NCBI GenBank assembly: GCA_029432775.1
Contig: JAROAZ010000023.1
Span: 45,860-109,859 of the forward strand
Origin: Pontiellaceae bacterium B12227
GTDB taxonomy: Bacteria > Verrucomicrobiota > Kiritimatiellia > Kiritimatiellales > Pontiellaceae
Direction: 5' to 3'
DNA length: 64,000 bases
Notes under the pieces: generated by a model
What the model was told of the DNA's origin: nothing
Database searches by the model: none
What the model saw: only the letters and a program-made list of their open reading frames with translations
Shown: positions 25,216-34,449 of the stretch, in pieces
How the letters are laid out: each line of letters starts with the position of its first letter
How positions within the stretch are numbered: the first letter of the stretch is position 1
Position numbers and translations under genes: made by a program

Positions 25216-25361
25216 TTACCTCTATATTTATCCTTATAAATAACCATGTATACTTTCATACTGTCATGATATCCAATCAAGTATATACATATAGCATTCA
25301 TGCTGTGTTAGTTACGGAATTTATCTCGTGTTTCAAACGGCGTGATTTTTTTGGAGGCAGA

Positions 25362-25604
25362 TCAAGTGGCATCAACTCGTTCATACAAATCTGAATATCT
25401 GCTCATCACATTTCTCCATTCAACTTGTGTGCTTGCTGAAAAGTCGAATACATCGAACGGAAGAGCAGGACGGCAATCGGTCTGGTAATATTCTTCAGTG
25501 TTCGGCGTGGGATGGCAAAACTGCTCGAAAAACCGACTTGCGATCTCATTCCATTGTTCATCTCGTTTCAACTGCTCATTATGGCTTTCTTTGTTGTCTT
25601 TCAT
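25362..25604 (-). CDS. Hypothetical small protein
   Basis: 80 residues, polar, no recognised motif, upstream of the polymerase gene on the same strand and separated by 146 nt. It could be a small regulator of the polymerase, but nothing in the sequence says so. The 265-bp gap after it (25605-25869) is AT-rich and likely holds divergent promoters for this gene and the serine recombinase. Confidence 0.4.
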   Translation of the reverse strand: MKDNKESHNEQLKRDEQWNEIASRFFEQFCHPTPNTEEYYQTDCRPALPFDVFDFSASTQVEWRNVMSRYSDLYERVDAT

Positions 25605-25869
25605 TTTCTTTAATCTCTATGGGGTATTAGGCACACTCTGAGCGACTAGGAATCGCATACAAGAGTGGCTACATAGGATTATACGTCTGAGTCTTAAAAT
25701 TTAATGTGATTGGTGAAGATTTCTACAGATTAGCGTAAACGACCGTTAACTAGGCATTTATGTCAAGATTCTACGTATTTCTATGCTTGCGGTTTTGAGA
25801 GGGGTTGATTATAAGACTTTCCATTGGTTTCCAAGAAAAGGTTTAAACTAGACAACAGAGGCGAAAATC

Positions 25870-26472
25870 ATGAAAGCAGTCATTTATTTACGAGTAAGCA
25901 CCGCAAATCAGAATCCAGAGAATCAACTGCGAGAATTGCAAGATTACGCCGACGCACAAGAATTTGATATAGTTGAGATTATCACTGACAAAGGTGTGTC
26001 TGGATCGAAGAGCTCAAAGGAACGGGCGGGATTAGATAAAGTTCTCAAAATGGCTCATCAGAAAAAGTATGATGTTCTTCTCTTCTGGTCATTGGATCGT
26101 CTATCTCGTGAAGGTACGGCACAAACCCTTGATTATCTAAAGACACTTACTGACAACGGCATCGATTATCATTCTTACACTGAACAGTATCTCAGTAGCT
26201 TGGGTGCATTCAGCGATGTCGTAATTTCTCTGTTGGCTACAATTGCAAAGCAGGAACGCATTCGGATTAGCGAGCGAGTGAAAGCAGGTCTCGATTATAG
26301 AAAGAATGTTCTCAAAAAGAGTTTGGGTCGTCAGAAGGGTACGAAGCTCAAGGGTACTGATGATAAAGTTGCTCTGGCTAAGACGCTTCGTGAGGATGGA
26401 TTGAGCTACGGTAAGATTGGTCTGTCTATGAACATCAGTCGCCAGCGTGCTTGCCAGTTGGTACAGATGTAA
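25870..26472 (+). CDS. Serine recombinase (resolvase/invertase family)
   Basis: 200 residues. The catalytic N-terminal domain has the nucleophile Ser10 in YLRVST with Arg8, followed by the conserved DRLSRE segment and the E-helix region AKQERIRISERVKAG. A short helix-turn-helix (YGKIGLSMNISRQRACQLV) ends the protein, so it is a small Tn3/Hin-type enzyme, not a large integrase. It may resolve dimers or invert a segment of the element. Having both a tyrosine and a serine recombinase in a 9-kb element is unusual. A terminator follows at 26494. Confidence 0.88.
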   Translation: MKAVIYLRVSTANQNPENQLRELQDYADAQEFDIVEIITDKGVSGSKSSKERAGLDKVLKMAHQKKYDVLLFWSLDRLSREGTAQTLDYLKTLTDNGIDYHSYTEQYLSSLGAFSDVVISLLATIAKQERIRISERVKAGLDYRKNVLKKSLGRQKGTKLKGTDDKVALAKTLREDGLSYGKIGLSMNISRQRACQLVQM

Positions 26473-26493
26473 TTTACGGAATGCGGAAGAAGA

Positions 26494-26528
26494 AAAAGCC
26501 CATCAATGATCATCCATTGAAGGGCTTT
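26494..26528. terminator. Bidirectional terminator between convergent genes
   Basis: AAAGCCC-ATCAATG and CATTGA-AGGGCTTT pair almost completely. T-rich tracts follow on the minus strand, so it ends both the serine recombinase transcript and that of the zinc-ribbon gene. Confidence 0.65.
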
Positions 26529-26657
26529 AAAAACAAAGTGATGAATATCTATATTAGGGAGAAACGACGAAGCGCAAAGATGCATCCGCCAAATAAGCCA
26601 ACGAATACGAGTGTTGCGGACTCTGGGTCATCCTTCATCCTGAAAGAACTACACATT

Positions 26658-27689
26658 TTAGTCAAATTTTCGCTCTGACATTTTTTTCTCATTCTTCATC
26701 GTTATCATCTTTGATGTTCCAATAAATACAGAATAACCCTCTTCTTGATCGATGTATTTCCAACCGTTACTTACTGGCTCCATCTCTGCAACCTCATAGT
26801 TATCAATGAATAATTGGGCAAATTCTTCAGCTTCCAAATCCCAGACATTAAACAAAACATTCGCCGCCAGAGAATGGACTTCAATCTGTCCAACCTCCTT
26901 ATCCTCATTAGCCCAAACAGAAATTCCGACATTGGGGTCCCCATAATACTCCATCGCTTTTCCGCTCATGATAAACCACTTCCCCGAAGAATCTTCCTTA
27001 AGTGCATTCCCTTTTATATAGAGTCTAGGATCGTCCGTCTCCGAAAACAAATCAGCGAAAATAGAAGGAACATCATCAATGGACATTCCGAGGTAAAGAC
27101 CCTTTACAGCAACTCCACGTATGCCATCCCCACGAACCTGATAAGTAGAACGCTGATAAGTAGAAAGTTGAGCATTTTCATTGCTAGTCAATGCGGCTAT
27201 ACCAATAAGTATTAGTATCCCTGCCGCTACAGAAATAAAAAGTCCCCGATACTTTTTCGTCTTAGAACCGCAACTGGGGCATGCTTTGGCGTTTGAACTT
27301 ATTTCATGATTGCACTCCTTGCAATTAATCACACCCACTTGCTCCCCCGGCTCATTTTGATAATATTTACCTTTAAAATATTCCTTTATTTCAGGGAAAA
27401 AAATCAAACTTAACAATACGCCAGTCAAAATCATCCCCCCACCCCCCAGCACGATAGGAAAGACTATTCCTAGACAAACAAGGGTTCCCTTTCCTGTATT
27501 TCCACTATCCCATAAGTTCCGTATTCGAGATAGGAATCCTCCTAGACCAGCAGTCCCTTCGGCAGGAATAAACCCCGATTTTACATCGGATATATAACGC
27601 TTAAAGCCACTTCTGGAGCCTTCAGAATTCATCCCTCCTCCACTTTCTACTTTTTCGTCGACTTCCTCTCGTGCCTTTTTTCCATCCAT
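26658..27689 (-). CDS. Zinc-ribbon membrane protein of unknown function
   Basis: About 343 residues. After a polar N-terminus come two hydrophobic segments (around 70-105), a zinc ribbon CKECNHEISSNAKACPSCG, one more membrane helix (LFISVAAGILILIGIAAL), and a ~160-residue extracytoplasmic domain that I do not recognise. Zinc ribbon next to a membrane helix is a common layout of envelope-associated accessory proteins. Three ATG codons are possible; the third (27689) follows AGGGGATG and was chosen. Its job in the element is unknown. Confidence 0.6.
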   Translation of the reverse strand: MDGKKAREEVDEKVESGGGMNSEGSRSGFKRYISDVKSGFIPAEGTAGLGGFLSRIRNLWDSGNTGKGTLVCLGIVFPIVLGGGGMILTGVLLSLIFFPEIKEYFKGKYYQNEPGEQVGVINCKECNHEISSNAKACPSCGSKTKKYRGLFISVAAGILILIGIAALTSNENAQLSTYQRSTYQVRGDGIRGVAVKGLYLGMSIDDVPSIFADLFSETDDPRLYIKGNALKEDSSGKWFIMSGKAMEYYGDPNVGISVWANEDKEVGQIEVHSLAANVLFNVWDLEAEEFAQLFIDNYEVAEMEPVSNGWKYIDQEEGYSVFIGTSKMITMKNEKKMSERKFD

Positions 27690-27777
27690 AATCATCCCCT
27701 GATACATTAATTATATTAATTCAACTATAGTAACTCAATGAATTCGCATATGTCTAACTGCGTATGTAGAATTATTT

Positions 27778-28137
27778 ATGAACATATGTTCTAGATATAG
27801 ATCGACTCATTGCGTCTGGCATCTGGAATGGCGATTTGATTCAGCTAATAAAGAACATCAAAAGGAGTTGGACAAAGGGCAGCATGGTCGTGTTTCATGC
27901 GGCAATATGGAAGTCCCGTCATGGATGTCAAAGTGGCGCACAGAAATGTCTTATATGTCAATTACCACAATGATAGATGAAGACATCAAAAAGTATGATA
28001 CATCAAACTTTGAGCCGGTTATGGAATTTCGCACCAAGAAATACGATGCCGAAATTGAAAAGCTAAAGAAGTCTGCCGAAGTGGATGCACGTAAGAGCGC
28101 AATGGAACAGTCTAAATCAATGCTAGACGACATCTAA
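27778..28137 (+). CDS. Hypothetical protein, charged C-terminal helix
   Basis: 119 residues from the first ATG; the true start may be further in, because the first ~45 residues look less protein-like. The last 50 residues form a charged helix. No family recognised. A strong terminator 33 nt after the stop supports a transcribed gene reading toward attR. Confidence 0.4.
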   Translation: MNICSRYRSTHCVWHLEWRFDSANKEHQKELDKGQHGRVSCGNMEVPSWMSKWRTEMSYMSITTMIDEDIKKYDTSNFEPVMEFRTKKYDAEIEKLKKSAEVDARKSAMEQSKSMLDDI

Positions 28138-28170
28138 TAATTAATGAGCGTCAGGGATGATGCAGTTAGC

Positions 28171-28196
28171 GGGAGCAAATTTTTGCTCCCTTTTTT
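28171..28196 (+). terminator. Rho-independent terminator
   Basis: GGGAGCAAA and TTTGCTCCC form a perfect stem with a 2-nt loop, followed by six T. It closes the last gene of the element. The ~500 bp from here to attR hold only ATGCAA repeats and no gene I can support; the long open frames there have no coding character. Confidence 0.85.
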
Positions 28197-28485
28197 CGTT
28201 TTATGACTGTCAAATCCAATGGTGACGAAGATCCGATGCGTAAGTGCCTGCATCTTTTTGTTTGTAGCTTATCTCTGGACACACTCTCCTAACCCTAGGA
28301 GCATCGATCAGCATGTAAGCCTACTCATGGTGCGATTTGATCCCAGCCCTGTTTCCTGGCTCTGGAGAGAACTTCGTGATGTGCGATTAATAGGGAAATG
28401 TGGGAGAAATTTTTTGTGCGTGGTGACCAGCTCAATCTCTGAGCAACGCAAATTGATGATCTTGAAGAATGCTAGGGGGAGTAAA

Positions 28486-28634
28486 ATGCAATGTTTGCTC
28501 CAGTTTCTTTTACATCGGAGCATCTTTGATACGGTTTCCAGAGTTGGGAAAAAGGGCAATTTACGCATGAAAAAAATGCAATATCGATGCAAAGTCATAA
28601 CCCCTTTTTACTAGGGTTTTTGCAAAATATGCAA
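28486..28634. repeat. Four ATGCAA repeats near attR (candidate arm-type sites)
   Basis: ATGCAA occurs at 28486, 28576, 28587 and 28629, all on the plus strand, within 150 bp of attR; two more lie at 19636 and 19647 near attL. Tyrosine integrases of the lambda type bind such short arm repeats, so these are candidates for integrase or excisionase sites. Confidence 0.4.
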
Positions 28635-28698
28635 TTTCATTAAGGTTTGCGAGAGCGACAAAACCACCGCAAACCATTCAACAGAAACTACTTACATA

Positions 28699-31263
28699 TT
28701 ACACCGAGAACTCCGTCATCTGATGGAAGTTCAGATATTTGTAGATCGCGGCTTCTTTACCTTTCAGCTTCGGAGCAACGATCTCAACGTATTCGGCGGG
28801 CGTCGGCAGTTCGCCTTTAAGGGCAACGACACCGGCCAGTTCCGCGGAGCCGAGATAAACCTGAGCGCCGGTTCCCATCCGGTTGTTGAAGTTACGGGTT
28901 GAAGTGGAGAAGACCACCGCGTTGTCTTTCACCCGCGCCTGGTTGCCCATGCAAAGCGAGCAGCCCGGAATTTCAATCCGCGCACCGGCGGCACTGAACT
29001 TCGAGTAATAGCCTTCTTTGGTCAGCTGAGCCTGATCCATCTTAGTCGGCGGGCAGATCCAGAGTTTGACGTTGGCGAACCCTTCACCGTCGAGCACTTC
29101 ACCGGCCGCGCGGAAATGGCCGATATTGGTCATGCAGCTTCCGATGAATACGTCGTCGACTTTGGCGCCCTGCACGTCGGACAGTTTTTTCACATCATCC
29201 GGATCGTTGGGGCAGCAGAGGATCGGTTCGGTGATTTCGTTCATATCAATTTCAATCACCGCGGCGTAGTCCGCATTATCGTCGGCGCTCATGAGCTCGC
29301 CGTTTTCGATCCACTCATTCACATTATCGATTCGGCGTTGAATGGTTTCGGCATCGCCGTATCCACCCTTGATCATCTCTTCCATCAGCTTCACATTGGA
29401 CCGGAGATATTCAACGGTCGATTCACGGCCCAGCTTGATGCTGGCGGCGGCGGCAGAGCGCTCGGCGGCGGCATCGGTCAGTTCGAACGCCTGTTCGACT
29501 TTCAGATCCGGCAGCCCTTCCATTTCGAGGATGCGACCGGCGAAGATGTTTTTCTTATTCTTCTTCTCCACGGTGAGCAGGCCTTCCTGAATCGCCTGAT
29601 ATGGAATGGCATTCACGATGTCGCGCAGGGTGACGCCCGGCTGCAGCTCGCCTTTAAAACGAACCAGCACCGATTCCGGCATATCGAGCGGCATCACACC
29701 GAGTGCGGCCGCAAAGGCCACGAGGCCGGAGCCAGCCGGGAAAGAAATGCCCATCGGGAAACGCGTGTGCGAGTCGCCGCCGGTTCCAACCGTGTCGGGA
29801 ATGAGCAGACGGTTCAGCCAGGAGTGGATGACGCCGTCGCCCGGACGCAGAGATACGCCTTTGCGATCCATGATGTAATCCGGCAGCGTGGCGTGGGTCG
29901 TTACGTCGGTCGGTTTCGGATAGGCCGCCGTGTGGCAGAAGGACTGCATCACGAGATCGGCATTAAACTTGAGACAGGCCAGTTCCGTAATTTCACCGGC
30001 GGTCATCGGACCGGTGGTGTCCTGAGAACCAACGGTCGTCATTTTCGGCAGGCAGGAGGTACCCGGCAGAATGCCTTCCACACCGCAGGCCTTTCCAACC
30101 ATTTTCTGGGCCAGCGTATAACCCTGGCCTTCGGCCGGTTTGGGATTATCCGGCACCACAAAAATGCCGGACTCGTCGAGGGAGCTCATACCCAGAAGTT
30201 CACGTGCTCGTTCGGTGAGCTGTTTACCGATGATCAGCGGAACACGTCCGCCGGCACGATATTCATCGAGAATCGTATCCGGCTTAATCGGGTAGGTTGT
30301 GATCTCGTTGCCGTCGGCATCGGTGATCAGCCCTTTGGTCGGATAGACTTTAATGACCTTGCCGGTCGTGAGCTCGGAAACATCGGTCTGGATCGGCAGG
30401 GATCCGGAATCCTCGGCGGTGTTGAAAAAGATCGGGGCAATGGTGCTGCCGATGATAATGCCGCCACGGCGCTTGTTCGGGATGCAGGGGATATCGTTTC
30501 CGATGTGCCACAGCAGCGAATTGATGGCCGATTTACGGGAGGAGCCCGTTCCAACCACGTCGCCCACGAAGGTGACCGGCAGGTTGGTAGATGCTTTCAG
30601 GTCCGCGATTTCCTGCGGCCCGTTCGGGAAGAGCGATCCGCCCATACAGGTGGAGTGCAGCGGAATGTCGGCGCGGGTGAAGGCGAAGGACGCCGGCGAG
30701 AAGTCGTCGGTATTGATTTCGCCGTCTACTTTGTAAATAACGGTTTCAACCTCTTCTGCCACTTCCGGCAACGAGGTGAACCATTCGCCGTTGGCCCAGG
30801 ACGTAATAATGTCTTTAGCCACGGCGTTGCCTTTATCGGCCAGCGCCTGAACGTCTTCAAAACGGTTAACGGAAAGCACCATATTTTTCAGTGCGGTTCC
30901 GGCGGTTTCGGCCAGCGGGCCCTGTTCGTCGACCAGGCGGATCAGACCGTCGAGGTTATAGCCCCCCACCATGGTACCCAGCAGTTCCACCGCACGTTCG
31001 GCCGTGATCAGCGGGGTCGATTCTTCGCCATGGGCCACCTTAAACAGAAATTCGGCTTTAACCTGTGCGGCCGGGTCGACGCCCGGGTTTACGCGGTCGG
31101 TAATCAGGGCAACCAGCTCATCTTCTTTGCCGGCGGGCGGGGTTTTCAAAAGCTCAATCACATCGGCAGTCTGCTCTTTGCTCAATGGAAGCGGAGGGAT
31201 GCCCTCTTTTGCGCGCTCTTCAGAATGCGCATTGTATGCTTCAAAGAAGTCCAATTTACTCAT
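28699..31263 (-). CDS. acnB: Aconitate hydratase B
   Basis: 854 residues, the full AcnB length. It interconverts citrate and isocitrate in the TCA cycle through a [4Fe-4S] cluster and may also act on 2-methylisocitrate. AcnB order is evident: the N-terminal HEAT-like and swivel domains come first, with the cluster cysteines in the C-terminal half (SFCHTAAY, GSCMTNIGHFRAAG, PGCSLCMGNQARV). AAGGA precedes the ATG. The last codons come from the integrated element: the 35-bp attR overlaps the 3' end and restores the same C-terminus (MTEFSV) with synonymous changes and a different stop codon. The original end is 9.2 kb away at 19541. Confidence 0.95.
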   Translation of the reverse strand: MSKLDFFEAYNAHSEERAKEGIPPLPLSKEQTADVIELLKTPPAGKEDELVALITDRVNPGVDPAAQVKAEFLFKVAHGEESTPLITAERAVELLGTMVGGYNLDGLIRLVDEQGPLAETAGTALKNMVLSVNRFEDVQALADKGNAVAKDIITSWANGEWFTSLPEVAEEVETVIYKVDGEINTDDFSPASFAFTRADIPLHSTCMGGSLFPNGPQEIADLKASTNLPVTFVGDVVGTGSSRKSAINSLLWHIGNDIPCIPNKRRGGIIIGSTIAPIFFNTAEDSGSLPIQTDVSELTTGKVIKVYPTKGLITDADGNEITTYPIKPDTILDEYRAGGRVPLIIGKQLTERARELLGMSSLDESGIFVVPDNPKPAEGQGYTLAQKMVGKACGVEGILPGTSCLPKMTTVGSQDTTGPMTAGEITELACLKFNADLVMQSFCHTAAYPKPTDVTTHATLPDYIMDRKGVSLRPGDGVIHSWLNRLLIPDTVGTGGDSHTRFPMGISFPAGSGLVAFAAALGVMPLDMPESVLVRFKGELQPGVTLRDIVNAIPYQAIQEGLLTVEKKNKKNIFAGRILEMEGLPDLKVEQAFELTDAAAERSAAAASIKLGRESTVEYLRSNVKLMEEMIKGGYGDAETIQRRIDNVNEWIENGELMSADDNADYAAVIEIDMNEITEPILCCPNDPDDVKKLSDVQGAKVDDVFIGSCMTNIGHFRAAGEVLDGEGFANVKLWICPPTKMDQAQLTKEGYYSKFSAAGARIEIPGCSLCMGNQARVKDNAVVFSTSTRNFNNRMGTGAQVYLGSAELAGVVALKGELPTPAEYVEIVAPKLKGKEAAIYKYLNFHQMTEFSV
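28700..28734. other. Right attachment site (attR) in the acnB 3' end
   Basis: 35-bp partner of 19541-19575. The 20-bp identical core is 28715-28734; the crossover lay within it. The outer 15 bp here are element-derived and encode the present last codons of acnB. Confidence 0.85.
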
Positions 31264-31461
31264 AATCCGATCATCCTTATAGTTTTGTTAGGAAATGCCG
31301 AGGAAACTAATGTTTACGGATTAGCCTGTCAATTACGTTGCTTGGTCGAGACCCATGCCCCCAAATGCCCCGTTTCGCGTAACCGCCAAACCGCACAGCC
31401 GCTTTTTTTGCTCATTTCTTTGGAAATTGACATCTGTATTTCGTGCAATTAGTTTCATTTT

Positions 31462-32664
31462 ATGAACCAAGTCCAGCGCGCCACCCTCAGCCTATTCCTC
31501 CTTATGGTTTCATTGTTCTGCTCTATATCGCGGGCGGATCAGGTGGTCCTTAAGAATGGCCGCACCATGGATTGCATCATTCTTGCAGAGAAAGCGGACC
31601 ATGTTGAAATTTCCCTGGGAACCGGCAGCATGAATATCCCTCGTAATCAGATCAAACAACTGATTCGCACAAAATCGCGAAAGAACACCACCGCACCGTC
31701 ATTAAAAGGTAATATTCTCAGCGAGCAGCATGCTCCAGCTGAATATGCGGACCTCGCAGCGGAATTCCGGGTGCTGATGAACCGGCGCAACACAGCATAC
31801 GATGCGCAATATATGACTAATTACTACACCAAAGAGATCCGTAAGCTGAACAACAAGATTAAGAAACTACAAAACGAGGCCTCCCTGCTGAATGCGCAAC
31901 TCTCTGAAAAAAGGGGAGAGGTAGCGGCCATTCAGGTTCCTGATCAACCGCCCCGCAAAAATAAGGATGCCCGAATCTACAACCAAAAGATCACAGAACG
32001 AAATCAGCTCAAGCTCGAAGCGGATGTGCTTTACAGCCAAATCCCACCGCTCATACAAGACCAGCAAACAGCACTGCAGAAAATTGTGACGCTTCAAAAC
32101 AAACAGAAAACGCTCGCCACACCGATCGGCAAGTACCTAAAAGATCTCGCGGTTTTTTCGAGCGCATATAAGCAGGTCAAAAGCACGCAATCATCGCCGG
32201 CCGATTCAAAATCAAAAGAGTTCTTCAGCAAAATTGACCGGCTGTTAACCCAGTTCGAAACCGAAATGAATGTCGTTTCCATTCCTGCCACGTCCAAAGG
32301 GCATCATACGGTAGTTCGGGCACTGGTGAACGGAAGCGCCACCGGGGATTTCATCTTCGACACCGGGGCATCCATCATGACGATCAGTGAATCGTTTGCG
32401 AAACAACTGGGCCTTAACCTGGAGAACCTTGCCGGCATTACCGCCATCGTGGCGGATGGCCGGGAAGTGAAAGCCCGATCTGCTACGCTTTCACAGGTTA
32501 CGGTCGGCAGTGCAACCGTTGACCAGGTTGAAGTGCTCGTGATGCCGAGCAAACCGAACGCCCATGCGGATGGCTTACTGGGCATGTCTTTTCTTAAGCA
32601 TTTTTCGGTGAATATAAACGGTGCCAGTGGAGAAATCGAGCTGACCCGTTTTCACAACGAATAA
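31462..32664 (+). CDS. Secreted retropepsin-like aspartyl protease with coiled coil
   Basis: 400 residues. A signal peptide (to about residue 25, SRA) precedes an SHD1-like strand pattern (VVLKNGRTMDCIIL), a long coiled-coil middle (about 115-225) and a C-terminal retropepsin-like domain with the catalytic FDTGASIMTIS and LLGMSFL. Single-domain aspartyl proteases of this type work as dimers, likely in the periplasm here. Substrate unknown. No ribosome site is obvious. It ends 2 nt before the convergent gene. Confidence 0.78.
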   Translation: MNQVQRATLSLFLLMVSLFCSISRADQVVLKNGRTMDCIILAEKADHVEISLGTGSMNIPRNQIKQLIRTKSRKNTTAPSLKGNILSEQHAPAEYADLAAEFRVLMNRRNTAYDAQYMTNYYTKEIRKLNNKIKKLQNEASLLNAQLSEKRGEVAAIQVPDQPPRKNKDARIYNQKITERNQLKLEADVLYSQIPPLIQDQQTALQKIVTLQNKQKTLATPIGKYLKDLAVFSSAYKQVKSTQSSPADSKSKEFFSKIDRLLTQFETEMNVVSIPATSKGHHTVVRALVNGSATGDFIFDTGASIMTISESFAKQLGLNLENLAGITAIVADGREVKARSATLSQVTVGSATVDQVEVLVMPSKPNAHADGLLGMSFLKHFSVNINGASGEIELTRFHNE

Positions 32665-32666
32665 TC

Positions 32667-33749
32667 TCAGGAGAAGTCTTCACCGCGCTCGCAGCAGTAG
32701 GCAATACAGGCCGATATGGAGTCGGCAGAGACACCGCGCCAGAAGATCTGCCATTTCCCGACCCGATGATGTCCGTCGGCCTGCTTGTCGTACCAGGAGT
32801 TAAACGGATTAGCCACATTCGAGCGCCAGAAGAGGGCCGAATGATTTTCCTGCACTTCATGCCACAGCTCCAGCGAAAGCCCTTCGCCGCGGGCCTCACG
32901 GCCAACAGAAAACTTGGAAAGGTAGAGTCCGGCCGGATGCTCTTCCAGCAGCACGGCTCCGCGATACTCCCTCTCGATATACGCGTGCGATACCCCTTCC
33001 AGAAAGCTCTCATGCTTCAGCGGCTTCGCAAAACTGGCCTCGAGCAGCTCCACCAGACGTGCTCGATCGACCCCTTCCAATCCCTGGAAATGATTAATTT
33101 CGCTCCCCTTCCGGAACAGGGTACCCGCCCCTTTGACCGTGAAAATTTCCTGCAACAGCTTGATCGGTGATGTGACCGAGAGGTGAACGCCCGGCCGCTC
33201 TTCGAGCAGCTTTTTTCCAAGGGCTGGAAAATCGTATTCCAGCTTTTCCAACGGCTGGAAGTTTTCTTTGTGCGTATAAATATATTCCAGCCGCTCGCCG
33301 GCCTCCGATTTCAGGCCGCCGCCGGCCCGGATAAAGTGGACCCGTTTCGCGGTTTCCGGAAGCAATTCCAGCAAGGCGGCTTCCAAATCCAGCTGATCCG
33401 TCACCAGCACCGGAATCTTTTCCTGACTGCGCGCATGTTCGATGAACGAGGCCGTTGTTTCTTTTTCCAGCGTTTGGAACGTGAAAATGGGCTCAACCGC
33501 TAAGGCCTGCTGCATTTTGATCGCATCCGGTCCGCTGAGAAGAATCGCAGGAACCAACTCGAGTCGCAGCAGGAAGTGCAGATCGAACGCCAGCACTTCG
33601 GCCCCGGCTTCAATACTTCCAAGGTCTGGACACAGCAGTGCAAAGCAGGCCGAACGGTCCGACTGGAACTTTTTGAGATAGAACTCGTACTCGTCCTGCC
33701 GACCGATACTGTCCAAAAACAGCCGTATGGTTTTATTCAACGCAATCAT
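32667..33749 (-). CDS. N-acetylglutamate synthase-like protein (AAK + NAT domains)
   Basis: 360 residues. The N-terminal ~200 residues resemble the amino-acid kinase fold of acetylglutamate kinase-like proteins, without an intact kinase signature that I can see. The C-terminal part matches the DUF619/NAT domain of N-acetylglutamate synthases, with NPFNSWYDKQADG and the following W-x-IFW. Such proteins make N-acetylglutamate, the first step of arginine synthesis. Other arginine genes are not nearby. Four dispersed palindromes lie inside (33075, 33215, 33246, 33465). Confidence 0.65.
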   Translation of the reverse strand: MIALNKTIRLFLDSIGRQDEYEFYLKKFQSDRSACFALLCPDLGSIEAGAEVLAFDLHFLLRLELVPAILLSGPDAIKMQQALAVEPIFTFQTLEKETTASFIEHARSQEKIPVLVTDQLDLEAALLELLPETAKRVHFIRAGGGLKSEAGERLEYIYTHKENFQPLEKLEYDFPALGKKLLEERPGVHLSVTSPIKLLQEIFTVKGAGTLFRKGSEINHFQGLEGVDRARLVELLEASFAKPLKHESFLEGVSHAYIEREYRGAVLLEEHPAGLYLSKFSVGREARGEGLSLELWHEVQENHSALFWRSNVANPFNSWYDKQADGHHRVGKWQIFWRGVSADSISACIAYCCERGEDFS

Positions 33750-33834
33750 AACAAACCACTAATTTGCACTAATCTTCACTGATTCACCAGAACAGATTCA
33801 TGAGTGCGGATTAGTGTCGATTAGTGGTTTAAAA

Positions 33835-34386
33835 TCAGAGGGCTTTTTTAGTTTCTTTGACGAGGCGCTTGAGCTTGCCGGCCATCGTGGCCTTTTTGAC
33901 GTGCGACATGCGGTCAACCAACAGAACACCGTCGAGGTGATCCAGCTCGTGCTGAATTGCGCGGGCCAGCAATCCTTTTGCGTGGATCGACTGCGGAATG
34001 CCGTTGAGGTCGGTGTAGGTGGCATCCACTTCATACCAGCGCTCTACGTTGGCAAAGATGTCCGGAAAACTCAGGCACCCTTCCGGGCCAACCTGTACCT
34101 CGTCGGTATGGCCGGTGATCTTCGGGTTGATGAATACGAGCGGCATTTCCACCGTTGGATTTTCGCGCTGCCCATCATCGCCCACATCGCCCTCTGCTGC
34201 AATATCGACAATAAAGACACGCTCCGTTCGGCCCACCTGCTCGGCGGCCAGGCCCACGCCCTGCTCTTTATACATGGTTTCAAACATTTCCTTCACCAGC
34301 GCGCGGATATCATCGTCGATCGACATGACCTCCACCGCCTTCTGGCGCAGAACCGGATTTCCGTAGGTACAAATGGGTAAACTCAT
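33835..34386 (-). CDS. def: Peptide deformylase
   Basis: 183 residues; removes the N-formyl group from nascent proteins. All three motifs are present: GVGLAAEQVG (motif 1, with E instead of the common P/Q context), EGCLSFP (motif 2 with the metal Cys) and QHELDHLDG (motif 3, HExxH). No fmt gene follows, unlike in many genomes. Confidence 0.94.
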   Translation of the reverse strand: MSLPICTYGNPVLRQKAVEVMSIDDDIRALVKEMFETMYKEQGVGLAAEQVGRTERVFIVDIAAEGDVGDDGQRENPTVEMPLVFINPKITGHTDEVQVGPEGCLSFPDIFANVERWYEVDATYTDLNGIPQSIHAKGLLARAIQHELDHLDGVLLVDRMSHVKKATMAGKLKRLVKETKKAL

Positions 34387-34449
34387 AGCCGCAAGGTTTT
34401 CTTAGAGTTGCGTGGCGATGTCAATATCCAATAGACAGAAGGACTCCCA

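Larger units (their letters stand above)
19541..28734. mobile_element. ~9.2-kb integrative element in the 3' end of acnB
   Basis: The segment is bounded by the attL and attR copies of the acnB 3' end (core to core 9,159 bp), is clearly richer in A and T than both flanks, and lacks the dispersed TTCC-N7-GGAA palindrome that is common elsewhere. A tyrosine integrase lies beside attL and reads inward. Cargo: a diverged family-A-like polymerase, a serine recombinase, a secreted protein, a lipoprotein, a zinc-ribbon membrane protein and small unknowns. No phage structural, conjugation or known defence gene is recognisable. It is best described as an integrative element of unclear class. Confidence 0.85.

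Noticed and set aside
28219..28614. Open frames of 131 (plus) and 96 (minus) codons before attR
   Set aside because: No ribosome site, no domain, and unlikely residue composition in both; the region is better explained as a non-coding element end with ATGCAA repeats.
19541..28734. Prophage
   Set aside because: No capsid, tail, terminase or lysis gene is recognisable in the element.
29116..31452. Long open frame (778 codons) on the plus strand opposite acnB
   Set aside because: It is the antisense shadow of a GC-rich conserved gene; the minus-strand frame has the full AcnB signatures.
33626..33640. Further copies of the TTCC-N7-GGAA palindrome (for example near 33626, 54803, 28536, 14929)
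   Set aside because: Each differs from the pattern in at least one of the fixed bases, so they were left out of the count.
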